64,000 nucleotides of DNA from Natronomonas halophila (GCF_013391085.1 NZ_CP058334.1:868001-932000); one strand, 5' to 3'. Counted from the first letter of the stretch, positions 48,039 through 57,734 are shown. Program-made: numbers and translations. Notes: generated by a model not told the origin, from the letters alone.

Positions 48039-49511
48039 ATGCAGCCTTCGGGGAGCCAACACGACCGAGCACAGACGTCGCCGCTCAGCGTGTTACTCAT
48101 CCTCTCGATTACGCTCACCGCGGCGGCCGTCATCGTCGTCTTCGGCGGGTCCGCCCTCGAAGGAGTCCAGCAGGAATCCCAGGTCGGCCAGGCCGAACAG
48201 GCCATGACCCAGTTCGACTCCCGAGCGGCACAGGTCGCGTTGGGCGACTCCTCATCCCAGAACGTCAACATCGGCCAGCAGAACGGGAACTATCGGGTCG
48301 ACGAGGACGCCGGCGCCATCCGTATATATCACGGGAATTATAATAATTCGCAGACCGAATACATCTACGGCAGCGAAACCGACTGGGTCTCGCTCGGGGC
48401 CGTCGTCTATCAGGGCCAGAACACCCAGATAGCCTATCAGGGCGGCGGCGTCTGGCGACAGGACGCCGGCGGTAACGCCATGATGGTCTCCCCACCGGAG
48501 TTCCACTACCGGTATGCGACCCTGACCTTCCCCCTGATTCGCGTCAACGGCACCGACTCCGCGGGCGGCCGAACCAATGCCCGCATTACCCGCGTCGAAA
48601 CCGCGTCGAGCATCTATCCCGTTCCCGGCAAACACTATAACGGCGACTCGAACAACCGCGAGTACCTCAATCCGGTACAGGACGGGAACATGACTATCGA
48701 AGTCAGAAGCGAGTACTGTGAGGGCTGGCGAACCTATCTGGCCGAGCGGACCGAAGGCGAGGTCACCGAGTGTGACAGCAACAACACCGTCACGGCACAG
48801 CTAATCACCCTCGGGACACAGGGCGAGTTCAGCGTCATGAGAGGTTCAACGCTCCGAATCCGAGGACAGGAAGGCGACGAACCGCTTAACAATTTCAACC
48901 TGACCTTCGAGAGCGATTCAAATTCCGGCTTCAACAACTTCGAGTGGAAGATGGCAAATGACGATGGCGCCGACAAGCAGTTCGAAATCTACATCGAATC
49001 CGAGGGGGATGGAACCGGCACGCCGGTGCATATGCATCTCTACTACAGCGAGGACGGGGGTGAACCCTACCGAAGTTGGACGCTCAACAGTTCGAGTTCC
49101 GACGCTTTCAAAGTCGAGGGGAGTGGCGAGGACGCGACGCTCACGGTGGACCTACTCAACGGGAGTCGACAGATGGTCTACGAGGACTTCGGCACCTACG
49201 ATTTGGCGCAGGGCAACAGCGATGGTGCAGGACCGATCTTCCGAAGTGGGGACGGAGAATTCAATAGTAGCGAGACGATTACCGTCAATGGAACCGACTA
49301 CAACCCCGGTGATACCGCACCCCTCGACACGGTCATACAGCACTACTTCGCCAAGGTCGGCGACCTCGATTTGACCATCGACGAGCGCCAACAGGGGAAC
49401 GCCGGTCTCGACCCCGATGGGTCGTCCGGCACCATCATGTATGACGGCGGCGGCCGCGTCGTTACGTATCTCCACATCACCGAAAACCGAATTCGCATCG
49501 AACTGAACTGA
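48039..49511 (+). CDS. Large pilin-like secreted protein with class III-type N terminus
   Basis: A 490-aa protein. The N terminus DRAQTSPLSVLLILSITLTA has a short charged leader then a hydrophobic helix, the type IV pilin plan in haloarchaea. A long beta-rich ectodomain (~60-490) follows, with sequons NGT, NMT, NLT and NSS and two cysteines (EYCEGW, TECDS). It is convergent with the pilus operon, 3 bp from its last gene. It may be a tip or minor pilin-like subunit. Function is inferred from context. Confidence 0.82.
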   Translation: MQPSGSQHDRAQTSPLSVLLILSITLTAAAVIVVFGGSALEGVQQESQVGQAEQAMTQFDSRAAQVALGDSSSQNVNIGQQNGNYRVDEDAGAIRIYHGNYNNSQTEYIYGSETDWVSLGAVVYQGQNTQIAYQGGGVWRQDAGGNAMMVSPPEFHYRYATLTFPLIRVNGTDSAGGRTNARITRVETASSIYPVPGKHYNGDSNNREYLNPVQDGNMTIEVRSEYCEGWRTYLAERTEGEVTECDSNNTVTAQLITLGTQGEFSVMRGSTLRIRGQEGDEPLNNFNLTFESDSNSGFNNFEWKMANDDGADKQFEIYIESEGDGTGTPVHMHLYYSEDGGEPYRSWTLNSSSSDAFKVEGSGEDATLTVDLLNGSRQMVYEDFGTYDLAQGNSDGAGPIFRSGDGEFNSSETITVNGTDYNPGDTAPLDTVIQHYFAKVGDLDLTIDERQQGNAGLDPDGSSGTIMYDGGGRVVTYLHITENRIRIELN

Positions 49512-49514
49512 GAT

Positions 49515-50276
49515 TCAAGTCGATATCTGAACGTCGACGAGCACCCGTGAGACGTAGAGTTCGTTGGTATCGACGCTACAGGTAATCGTCACGAGCGTCT
49601 CTCCTTCCGCATCGCTCGGTGACATAGTACACCCATTGAGACTCTCCTGCGTGTCGAAATATCGCATCCAGGCCGGCGCGCGCGCCGCCGTCGTTTCGAG
49701 GTCGAATTCGACGTCCACCCCCGAGACGTTCTGTCCGTAAACCAGGAACGGACTGGTTCGCTGGCCGCGAACCAGTGCCGTCGTCGTTCCGCCGACGCTT
49801 TGCTCGCCGCCGCGCGGTTCGATGTACCTGACGACGGTCCGCTGGGAACCGAACAGGTAATCCGGCGTCCGCAGCATCCGAGCGCCGCCACCGACGTCGT
49901 TGCGGATAACCGCGCCCTGCTCGTAGACGATGCGGACACCCGTCCCCCCGTCGAAGACGATGGGCCGTGGCGCCGCCTCGGAGACGTTATTCTCGTTGAC
50001 CCGAAACCGCGACCGGTACCGTTCTTCCATCATCAATTGGGAGTCGGCCAGACGGATTTCGGTCGCCCGGTTCGGGGCCTCACCGCGGCCGAGTTCCTGA
50101 AAGTTGTTCGCCAGCACGTCGAAGGCGCGCTCGGCGTTCTGGAGCCGTTCGGCGTCCCGCGTATCGTGGAGACCCTGAAGACCGGCGATGTAGACCACGC
50201 TCACCGTACCCAACACCAGCGAGAACACCAACACGAAGCCGATAAGCTCGCTGACGGCCCGCTCGTCGTCACGCAT
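49515..50276 (-). CDS. Pilin-like protein 4 of the pilus operon
   Basis: A 253-aa protein. The N terminus MRDDERAVSELIGFVLVFSLVLGTVS is a short leader RAV|S followed by the hydrophobic helix, like haloarchaeal pilins. An acidic and beta-rich ectodomain follows with a sequon NVS and two Cys near the end (NGCTMS, TCSVD) that may form a disulfide. It is the last gene of the operon and overlaps the previous gene by 8 bp. Confidence 0.83.
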   Translation of the reverse strand: MRDDERAVSELIGFVLVFSLVLGTVSVVYIAGLQGLHDTRDAERLQNAERAFDVLANNFQELGRGEAPNRATEIRLADSQLMMEERYRSRFRVNENNVSEAAPRPIVFDGGTGVRIVYEQGAVIRNDVGGGARMLRTPDYLFGSQRTVVRYIEPRGGEQSVGGTTTALVRGQRTSPFLVYGQNVSGVDVEFDLETTAARAPAWMRYFDTQESLNGCTMSPSDAEGETLVTITCSVDTNELYVSRVLVDVQIST

Positions 50277-50739
50277 CGCGAATCACCAAGTCCCCGCCGT
50301 CTACTTCGACCATGACTTGGCCGCCTCCGGTACTGCTTTCGGCGACAGTCGTCGACGGTGCCACCGCAAGGCCGACCGTTACCGTCACCTCGGGGTCGGT
50401 TACCCGCAATTCGAGATACGGGTCGGTCGGCCCGTTTCCGCCGGTTCGGAGGTAGATTCGATAGGACGAGCCGACGATGCGTTGAGGAACCGTCCGCGTT
50501 ATCGATAGCTCGGAGGTGTCGACGCCGTTCGTCCGACTGAGTCGGTCGGCCGCCGCGATGTCCGCCGCGACCTGATGGCCGATGACCTCCAGTTCGTTTT
50601 CCGACGTCAGCTCGCGCTGGTTGTCGACGAACCCGCCGGCAGCGACCAGCAGTCCGGTGATAAGCAGCGTCGAGATGCTCAAGGTAAGGGCGTACCCGAA
50701 GACCGGCGAAACGGCCCGGTCGTCGCCTACATCCGCCAT
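50269..50739 (-). CDS. Pilin-like protein 3 of the pilus operon
   Basis: A 156-aa protein. MADVGDDRAVSPVFGYALTL is the leader (RAV|S) plus hydrophobic helix (FGYALTLSISTLLITGLLVA). The ectodomain is beta-rich (YRIYLRTGGNG, VTVTVGLAVAPST, VMVEVDGGDLVIRDA). The RAVSP start is the common haloarchaeal pilin cleavage context. It overlaps the upstream gene by 13 bp, so coupling is likely. Confidence 0.84.
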   Translation of the reverse strand: MADVGDDRAVSPVFGYALTLSISTLLITGLLVAAGGFVDNQRELTSENELEVIGHQVAADIAAADRLSRTNGVDTSELSITRTVPQRIVGSSYRIYLRTGGNGPTDPYLELRVTDPEVTVTVGLAVAPSTTVAESSTGGGQVMVEVDGGDLVIRDA

Positions 50740-51323
50740 ACGGTCACCTCCACCCGGACCACGTTGTAGACGTCGCTGTTCGTCCGTTCGGGGACGGCCC
50801 GGCCGTAGCTGCTGGCCGACGAGAGGTTCGTATTCTCGTGGCCCGGCGCCGTCAGCGTGTCCTCGTCGTACAGCGTTATCATCCGACTCGCGGTGACGGC
50901 GTTGTCGCTCGGTTCGCCGCGATACACCATCGGCTGTGGGGAGGATTGGCCGGGGGTATGCAGTTCGACGTTGACCGCGAGCCCTCGGCCCACGAACGCG
51001 CGGTCGAGGATGCGCCCGAACTCGTTGTCGGGATGTTCGTTGGTGTAGTAGTTGAACAGGGATGTGTTGTAGAACCGCTGTGCCGTGTCGTTCCAGTAGA
51101 GGACGGCCTCTTTCAGCGCGCCGGATTCCTGGGCGGCCGTCAACACGCCGTTGGCCGACGCACGCTGCTGGTTTTCGATGTGCTGGTTCGACGTGCTCGC
51201 CGACAGGGGCGTAACCGCCGTCACCTGCAGCGCGAAGGTGAGACTCGACACGATGAGCAGCGCCGCGATAATCGCCTCCAGCGTGTACGCCTGCCCTCGC
51301 GTTCCGTCGCTGTCGTCCCACAT
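50727..51323 (-). CDS. Pilin-like protein 2 of the pilus operon
   Basis: A 198-aa protein. MWDDSDGTRGQAYTLEAIIA gives a leader ending RGQ followed by hydrophobic AIIAALLIVSSLTFALQV. The ectodomain is mixed (QHIENQQRASANGVL, FGRILDRAFVGRGLAV). It has few cysteines and a C-terminal strand (VVRVEVTVWRM). The start at 51323 lies one base after the upstream stop. An upstream in-frame extension would lose the leader geometry. Confidence 0.83.
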   Translation of the reverse strand: MWDDSDGTRGQAYTLEAIIAALLIVSSLTFALQVTAVTPLSASTSNQHIENQQRASANGVLTAAQESGALKEAVLYWNDTAQRFYNTSLFNYYTNEHPDNEFGRILDRAFVGRGLAVNVELHTPGQSSPQPMVYRGEPSDNAVTASRMITLYDEDTLTAPGHENTNLSSASSYGRAVPERTNSDVYNVVRVEVTVWRM

Positions 51324-51324
51324 C

Positions 51325-51903
51325 TCAGTACACCTCCACCAGCAGGGTCGCGTCACAGGCGTCGGCCCCTTCGAAGTCACACGGTTCGACCGTGACGATG
51401 CGTCGGGCGACCGTTACCGAACTCGACGTGGTCGGCTCCGTGCCGATCTCGTAGCGAACGTCGCAGGCCCGGGTGCTATCCTCCTCGTGGATGACCGTCG
51501 TGCCGTTGTTGCAGGCCGTCCGATACCGGTCCGCATCGGAAGCGCTGGCATCGACGTGAACGAGACGGATGTGGTAGCCGACGTCGTCGCTGAGTCCGAG
51601 CCGTTTGCGGGGCTGGTCGCTACCGTGGTCACCGAACCCATCACACTCGGTGGGCACGCTGTTGTTCCCGAAGAAGGCCGTTGCACACGGCTCCTCGACG
51701 ATGAGCGGCCGGTTGGGGTCGCCCAGCGCCCCCTCCGCGAGATGGCTCGCGGTGCGGTCGGCTACCACGCTGCGTTCCTGATTGCTATCGACGAACGGCG
51801 ACGTCAGCGATGGGATGAACGTAAAGACGAACGCCACCGCCAAGAGGAAGATCCCCATCGCGATGGCGAAATCCAGCGTCGTCTGTGCGCGCGTTCCCGA
51901 CAT
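51325..51903 (-). CDS. Pilin-like protein 1 of the pilus operon
   Basis: A 192-aa protein. MSGTRAQTTLDFAIAMGIFL is a short leader (RAQ|T) with Asp five residues into the hydrophobic helix; LLAVAFVFTFIP completes it. The ectodomain has six cysteines, so disulfides are probable outside the cell, including the pair in EPCDFEGADACDA. It lies one base after the PilC stop. Confidence 0.84.
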   Translation of the reverse strand: MSGTRAQTTLDFAIAMGIFLLAVAFVFTFIPSLTSPFVDSNQERSVVADRTASHLAEGALGDPNRPLIVEEPCATAFFGNNSVPTECDGFGDHGSDQPRKRLGLSDDVGYHIRLVHVDASASDADRYRTACNNGTTVIHEEDSTRACDVRYEIGTEPTTSSSVTVARRIVTVEPCDFEGADACDATLLVEVY

Positions 51904-51904
51904 A

Positions 51905-53926
51905 CTACACCATCATGAACACGAGGAGTGCGAGCGTGGGCAGGACGACCACGAACTTCAGGCCGGCCATGATGCTCACGTCGCGGATATAGCCCGCGAT
52001 CAGTCCGGAGATGATACCCTGCAGCGTGACGGCGTGGAAGAACAACATCGTCAGCTTATCGATGTCGAGTCCGCCACCGAACTCGCCGGCACCGCCTCCA
52101 CCACCGCCCCCACCGCCGCCGGAGGCCTGCTCGGTCAAGCCGGCCATCGTGTCGAGGAACTCGACTTTCAGCAGGGCCATCACGCCGAGCAGCGTGATGT
52201 AGGTCATGATGATGATGACCATCTGCATCCGCGTGCGGGACTTCCGGTCCATCTCGATGTCGTCCTGGTTCTCGGAGGCCTGTGCGGCGGTCGATAGGAC
52301 CTGCGTAATCTGACTGGAGGCCTCCTGAGCCTTCGAGATGAGTTTCATCGTCCGGGCCAAGCGTGGGATGTGGTATTTGTTGTTGAACTCCCGGAGAGCC
52401 GTCTTGAGGCTCGTCCCGTAGTTGACCTTCGCGTACATGACGCGGAACTCCTCGGAGAGTTTCCCCGAGGAGGTGTCGGCGACGACCTTCAGCGACTCCA
52501 AGAGCGTCATCCCGGTGTCGTTCGCGCTGGAGAGTTTCCGGAGGTTATCGGAGAGTTTGTTCGTGATGGCGTTCCGCGAGTGGACGTTCCACTCGTGGAA
52601 GATCGTCAGCGGCAGCAGGTTGAGATAGAGCGGCACGAAGACCCAGAAGAAGGTTCCCTGAATCGGTTCGCTCATCATCCCATCGACGTTCGTCGGCGCG
52701 AACCCGGCCATCACCGAAAACACCATCGCGACGATGGTCGCCGGGACCGTAATCGCCAACACCGCAAGCGGGTAGTCCCGGAAGAACAGATGCGGGTCCT
52801 TCAGGACGTTCATCGTGATGTAGGTCCCCTCGCGGGACTTGATGCGGTCGAAAATCCCGTAGCGGCCGGCGTAATCCTCCGCGAGGCCGAGGTCGAACAT
52901 CGACTCGGATTCGTCGACGAACCCTTCGCCCTCATCGGGGCGGAGGTAGCCGTCGCCGACCTCGTCCTGAACGACCGTCGAGACCATGACGAGGAAACCG
53001 ACCCCGATGAGCGGAATCAGGCCGTAGACGGTGCCGTACAGCAGCATGTCCTTCGACGGCCCGAGCATCGACATGATGACGAGGATGATGATAAGCAGAA
53101 GCGGGAACAGCGACAGCGTCATGTACATCTCCCCGAACAGCTCCAGGGTCTCGAGGACGAGTTCCTGTTCCTGCTTGGAGGTCCGCATGTGTTTTTCCTT
53201 CTGGTCTTCGAGGAACTTCTCCATGTCACCACCGGAGTTGATAATCGAGAGCATGTCCGTCAGGAACTGCCCGAGTTCGTCCGACGGCGTCTGCATCGCC
53301 TGATTCCTGACGGCCGTCCGGTAGTCCGTATCGAAATACTGCGTCTCCAGCACGATGGACTGGAACTCCTTTGCCACCTCGCCGTAGGTGTCGTCGGCCT
53401 TCGCCATCGCCTCGAGGATCTCCAGTTGGTTCAGTCCCCCCACCGACAGCGCGTACATGAAGGAGACCGAGTCCGACAGCAGGACGTTGATTTCGCGTTT
53501 ACGGGCGCCCGAGTCGAGATACGGCTTGGCGACCATCCCGCCGAAGCCGGACCCGAACCCGATGGAGCCGAACACCAGCCCGGAAATCACGATGATGAAG
53601 GGTATCTTCAGCGAGTTGACGACGGAGAGATACGGCTCGGGCATCGGCAACCCGAATATCGTCGGCGGTTCGGTGATGATGAACGTGACGATGGCCCATC
53701 CCAGAAGCGTCCCCAGCAGCCACAGCCCGATGCCGGCGATGGCGCCGATAGCCAGGGATTTCGACAGGTAGATTTCGACCGTCTGGGGAATGCGGGCCTC
53801 GGCGAGTTTGGTCTCGACGTTGGCGACGAAGTCGCTGTCGTCGTCGAAGAGGCGGTTGTACAGCGGGTAAAACAGGTCGGCGAGCGTGCTGGTACTGCTC
53901 GAAGAACCTGCCGTCCCGAGGCTCAT
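51905..53926 (-). CDS. pilC: Type IV pilus membrane platform protein (PilC/TadC-like)
   Basis: A 673-aa integral protein with two GspF/T2SSF domains and about nine membrane helices. The first domain region has VGGLNQLEILEAMAKADDTYGEVAKEFQ-type sequence (SVSFMYALSVGGLNQLEILE); the second has NDTGMTLLESLKVVADTSSGK and FNNKYHIPRLARTMKLI. Between late helices is a loop of ten consecutive glycines (about 620-630). It anchors the PilB motor and subunit assembly. It overlaps pilB by 4 bp. Confidence 0.92.
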   Translation of the reverse strand: MSLGTAGSSSSTSTLADLFYPLYNRLFDDDSDFVANVETKLAEARIPQTVEIYLSKSLAIGAIAGIGLWLLGTLLGWAIVTFIITEPPTIFGLPMPEPYLSVVNSLKIPFIIVISGLVFGSIGFGSGFGGMVAKPYLDSGARKREINVLLSDSVSFMYALSVGGLNQLEILEAMAKADDTYGEVAKEFQSIVLETQYFDTDYRTAVRNQAMQTPSDELGQFLTDMLSIINSGGDMEKFLEDQKEKHMRTSKQEQELVLETLELFGEMYMTLSLFPLLLIIILVIMSMLGPSKDMLLYGTVYGLIPLIGVGFLVMVSTVVQDEVGDGYLRPDEGEGFVDESESMFDLGLAEDYAGRYGIFDRIKSREGTYITMNVLKDPHLFFRDYPLAVLAITVPATIVAMVFSVMAGFAPTNVDGMMSEPIQGTFFWVFVPLYLNLLPLTIFHEWNVHSRNAITNKLSDNLRKLSSANDTGMTLLESLKVVADTSSGKLSEEFRVMYAKVNYGTSLKTALREFNNKYHIPRLARTMKLISKAQEASSQITQVLSTAAQASENQDDIEMDRKSRTRMQMVIIIMTYITLLGVMALLKVEFLDTMAGLTEQASGGGGGGGGGGAGEFGGGLDIDKLTMLFFHAVTLQGIISGLIAGYIRDVSIMAGLKFVVVLPTLALLVFMMV

Positions 53927-56442
53927 ATATCGTCCTCGTCGAAGGTGTCGAACCCGTCCTCATCGTCGTCGAACAGGTCACGGTCGGCGTCCGCCGCCGG
54001 GTCCGACTCGTCGGATCGGTCGGGCTCATCGGGCAGTTCGTCGTCGAGGTCGGCCGGTTCGCCGCCGTCGGTGGTCGCCTCGCCGTCCCCGGGCGTTTCG
54101 TCGCCGCCGCCGCCGGCTTCGAAGGAGAAGCCGCCGTAATCGAAGTCGCCGTCACCGTCCCCTTCGCCGACGTCGATGTCCTCTTCCTCGTCGATTTCGA
54201 GGATGTCGGCCACTCCCTCGTCGGGCATCTCGCCGCTGTACTCTTCGAGCATCGCCGACGCATCGTCGAGGACCCGACCCGTCTCCTCGAGCATCGTCTC
54301 GTCGGCGGAGGGTCGCGGCACCATCGCCTCCTTGTCGGGGTCGATGTCGATTTTGACCGACTCCATCTCACGGAGGTCTTCGAGGGACCGTTCCAGTTCG
54401 TCGTTGGCGATGAGCGTCAGGATGGTCTCGGGGTCGTTGATAAAGGCCTGCAGCGTCGCCGCCACCTGCGTGTAGGTGTTGAGGCCGTTCTCGATGAGGT
54501 AGGCCAGAACGATCTGGCGTTTGAACATCTCGTCGTCCAGTTGCTGGCGGGTCCACCCGCGGTCGAACTGAATCTCGTCGAGGGTGTTGGACTCACCCAT
54601 CTGCAGGAACTCGTCGGTTTCGGCCTGCCACTGGTAGACGTCCTGAACGTTGATCTCGTCGTTTTCGGGGTCGTAGTGGTTGATTTCGGTCAGCGACTTG
54701 TTCCGGCGGACCTTGTTGCCCTGCACCCGCGTCGAGGTCTGAATCGAGACGAGGTCCAGCGCCGTGAACATCGTCTTCGAGACGTTGATGGGGTCGGTCG
54801 TAAAGCGCTTGATGACCTCGCCGACGGAGTCGGCGTGGAACGTCGTCAGCGTGGTGTGCCCCGTCGACATGACCTGGAAGAGGGTCCGACCCTCCTCGCC
54901 ACGAATCTCACCCATGACGATGTATTCCGGCCGTTGTCGGAGCGCGGCCTCCAGCAGGTCGAACTCGTCGACGTCACCCTTGTCACCCTCGCTGAAGGAG
55001 GGCCGGGTGACGCTTGCAATCCAGTTTCGCTGCGGGAGTTCGACCTCGCGGGTGTCCTCGATGGAGACGATTTTCGCCTTCGAGGGGATAAACAGCGAGA
55101 CGGCGTTCAGCGAGGTGGTCTTCCCGGATGCCGTACCGCCGGCGAAGATCAGGCTCTTGTGGTTCTCGATACAGAGCCACAGGAACGCCATCTCGTCCAG
55201 CGAGAAGGTGTTCCAGTTGATGAGGTCGATTGGCGTGAACGGGACGTCCTTGAACTGCCGGATGGTGTAGTTCGTCCCGTGGTCGGAGACCTCGCGGCCG
55301 AGCGTGAGCTGTGACCGCGAGCCGTCCGGTAGCGTCGCGTCGACCTGTGGGTTCCGTTTGGAGATACCTTTCCCGGACCGCTGGGCCATCTTGACGACGA
55401 AGTCGTCGAGTTCTTCCTCGCCGTGGTAGACGTTCGAGATGATCTGCTCGTAGTCGCCGTGGTAGACGAAGACCGGCGAGTTGTAGCCGTCACAGGAGAT
55501 GTCCTCGATGTTGATGTCGTGTTTGATGCCGTCGATGCGCTCGAAGCCGATGAAGTCCCGCTTGAGCAGGTAGAGGAGTTTCTCGATCTGGTACTCCGAG
55601 AGCGTCTCGGAGTCCTCCTCCAGAAGGGCGGGTTCGGGGCGTGCCTTGACGCCATGTAGCCCGACGTGCTCTTCCGCTTCCGTCTCTTCCGTGAGACCGA
55701 CGAGTCCCTTGACGCTGTCGACGAAGCCACCGTTGGCGGGGCGGGCGCCCTCCTCGTAGAGGTCGTAGCGTTCGAGCAGGTTGTGGGTCTCCCGTTCGAT
55801 GACGCCGGCACGGGCGTCGTCGTCACCCTGGATGACCACCTCGTCGCTCGAATACTTGATGGCGGTTCTGAGTTTGCCGGAGATGAACTCCCGGAGGTCC
55901 GATTCGATGGGGGTGAGATGCGGTTCGATGAGGTAGTACTTCTTCTCGTTTTCCTTCTCGGAGTGGAAGATGATGACGAAGGCGTAGGGTTTGTTGACCC
56001 AGTAGCGTTCGACCTCGCGGAAGTGGCCCTTCTTTTCCTGCGGGACGGCCTTTTCGAGGTCGTAGCGATTGACGACGGTCGTGACGCCGTTCTCGTCGCT
56101 GAAAAACGCGTCCTCGTCGAGTTCGGGATTGACGCGGACGGTCCGCTCGTTGGCGACTTCGGTCAGCTGGGTCGCGCCGAAGCCGGCCCCGCCGAACACC
56201 GAATCGAGTTCCTCGGGGTCGTAGCCGAGATACTCCTCGGGGTCGAACTCCTCGCCTTCCGGCGGGTTTCCGTCCTCGTCGTAGTAGTATTCCGCCTTGA
56301 AGTCCTCCCAGTCGTATTCACCGACGGCCGCCGGCGGGTCCTCCGGTTCCGCCTCGGCGTCCACGTCGGAGTTCGTTTCTGCGTCGGCGTCGGGCGCTGG
56401 CCCTCCAACAGCACCCTCACCGTCCGCATCATCGATAGCCAT
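53923..56442 (-). CDS. pilB: Type IV pilus assembly ATPase (PilB-like)
   Basis: An 839-aa secretion ATPase. Walker A is FAGGTASGKTTSLNAVSLF around residue 430. IVSIEDTREVELPQ is the Asp box, YIVMGEIRGEEGRTLFQ the Walker B region, and TGHTTLTTFHADSVGEVI the His box. Residues 1-70 and about 700-839 are long, very acidic tails (DEEEDIDVGEGDGDGD; DDDEDGFDTFDED). It powers pilus extension or secretion. The start at 56442 is favoured over a slightly longer frame. The window has only one PilB/PilC pair. Confidence 0.94.
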   Translation of the reverse strand: MAIDDADGEGAVGGPAPDADAETNSDVDAEAEPEDPPAAVGEYDWEDFKAEYYYDEDGNPPEGEEFDPEEYLGYDPEELDSVFGGAGFGATQLTEVANERTVRVNPELDEDAFFSDENGVTTVVNRYDLEKAVPQEKKGHFREVERYWVNKPYAFVIIFHSEKENEKKYYLIEPHLTPIESDLREFISGKLRTAIKYSSDEVVIQGDDDARAGVIERETHNLLERYDLYEEGARPANGGFVDSVKGLVGLTEETEAEEHVGLHGVKARPEPALLEEDSETLSEYQIEKLLYLLKRDFIGFERIDGIKHDINIEDISCDGYNSPVFVYHGDYEQIISNVYHGEEELDDFVVKMAQRSGKGISKRNPQVDATLPDGSRSQLTLGREVSDHGTNYTIRQFKDVPFTPIDLINWNTFSLDEMAFLWLCIENHKSLIFAGGTASGKTTSLNAVSLFIPSKAKIVSIEDTREVELPQRNWIASVTRPSFSEGDKGDVDEFDLLEAALRQRPEYIVMGEIRGEEGRTLFQVMSTGHTTLTTFHADSVGEVIKRFTTDPINVSKTMFTALDLVSIQTSTRVQGNKVRRNKSLTEINHYDPENDEINVQDVYQWQAETDEFLQMGESNTLDEIQFDRGWTRQQLDDEMFKRQIVLAYLIENGLNTYTQVAATLQAFINDPETILTLIANDELERSLEDLREMESVKIDIDPDKEAMVPRPSADETMLEETGRVLDDASAMLEEYSGEMPDEGVADILEIDEEEDIDVGEGDGDGDFDYGGFSFEAGGGGDETPGDGEATTDGGEPADLDDELPDEPDRSDESDPAADADRDLFDDDEDGFDTFDEDDI

Positions 56443-56591
56443 TAGCAAACGATTGAACACATCAGCGAAAAAGGTTTGCGGCCCTATCGATACGTGATTC
56501 GCACGGGCGAGCGCCCGAGCCCCGAAATTCGAGGCGAATAGCGAATACGGGGAATCGCCGGGATTCTACCCGCTAAGGGGGAAGAGGCGTG

Positions 56592-57734
56592 TCAATCGAT
56601 AAACCGTTCGAGGCGGTTCATCGCTTCCTTCAGTTCCGAGAGGCCCGTCGCATACGAGGCGCGCAGATGGCCCTCGGCGCCGGCGCCGAAAGCGGTGCCG
56701 GGCACCATCGCCACCTGCTCGGCTTCCAGCAGGTCCTCGGCGAACTGTTCGGCGTCGTCGCCGGGACACTCCGGGAAGACGTAGAAGGCGCCGGTCGCTT
56801 CGAAGCAGTCGATGCCCATCTCCTCGAACCGCGAGAGGACGAAGTTCCGTCGGCGGTCGTACTGGGCGCGCATCTCTTCGACTTCCTCGCGGCAGTTCTG
56901 GAGGGCCTCGATGGCCGCGTACTGGGCAGTCGTCGGCGCCGACAGCATCGTGTACTGGTGGACCCGGTTCATCGCCGTGATGACCTCGCTGGGGCCCATC
57001 GCGTAGCCGAGACGCAGGCCCGTCATCGCGTAGGCCTTCGAGAAGCCGTTGAAGACGACGGTCCGCTCGCGCATCCCGTCGAGTTCGGCGATAGAGACGT
57101 GGTCGCCCTCGTAGGTGAGGTCCGCATAAATCTCGTCGGAGAGGACGTCGACGTCGTGCTCGCGGCAGAACTGCGCGACTTCGGCGAGTTCCTCGCGATT
57201 CATGGTCGCGCCGGTGGGGTTGTTCGGATAACAGTAGACCAGCAGGTCGGCGTCCTCGGCGCCCGCTTCGGAGAGCACCTCGGGGGTGAGTTTGAACTCG
57301 TCTTCGACGCGGGTCGGGACGTCGAGCACCTCGCCGCCGGCGAAGGTGACGCCCGGCGAATAGGAGACGTAGCAGGGCTGGGCGACTGCGACGGTGTCGC
57401 CAGGGTTGACGAGCGCACGGAAGGCGACGTCGAGGGCCTCGCTGGCGCCCGCAGTGACGAGGATTTCCTCGTCGGGGTCGTAGTCGAGGTTCCAGCGCTT
57501 GGCGTCCTTGGCGATTTCCTCGCGGAGTTCGCGCATGCCGCGGTTGGCGGTGTAGGATGTCTGGCCGCGTTCCAGCGAGGTGATGGCGGCCTCGCGGGCG
57601 GCCCACGGCGCCGAGAAGTCGGGTTCGCCGACGCCGAGCGAGATGACGTCGTCCATCTCCTCGGCCAACTCGAAGAACCGGCGGATACCGGAGGGCGGTA
57701 CCTCCGCGACGCGGTCGGAGGGCTCGAACGTCAT
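56592..57734 (-). CDS. Class I/II pyridoxal-phosphate aminotransferase
   Basis: A 380-aa enzyme of fold type I. ISLGVGEPDFSAPWAAREA, then LVTAGASEALDVAFRALV, YCYPNNPTGATMNREELAE and DEIYADLTYEG match the family. The PLP lysine is in VVFNGFSKAYAMTGLRLGY (about residue 232). The arginine near the end (HLRASYATG) binds substrate carboxyl. Amino acid specificity cannot be told; aspartate or aromatic are possible. The Lrp-type regulator immediately upstream overlaps by 4 bp, which suggests amino acid control. Confidence 0.93.
   Translation of the reverse strand: MTFEPSDRVAEVPPSGIRRFFELAEEMDDVISLGVGEPDFSAPWAAREAAITSLERGQTSYTANRGMRELREEIAKDAKRWNLDYDPDEEILVTAGASEALDVAFRALVNPGDTVAVAQPCYVSYSPGVTFAGGEVLDVPTRVEDEFKLTPEVLSEAGAEDADLLVYCYPNNPTGATMNREELAEVAQFCREHDVDVLSDEIYADLTYEGDHVSIAELDGMRERTVVFNGFSKAYAMTGLRLGYAMGPSEVITAMNRVHQYTMLSAPTTAQYAAIEALQNCREEVEEMRAQYDRRRNFVLSRFEEMGIDCFEATGAFYVFPECPGDDAEQFAEDLLEAEQVAMVPGTAFGAGAEGHLRASYATGLSELKEAMNRLERFID

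Noticed and set aside
52080-52130. CCACC/CCGCC run as a non-coding repeat
   Set aside because: It encodes the polyglycine loop of PilC in frame.
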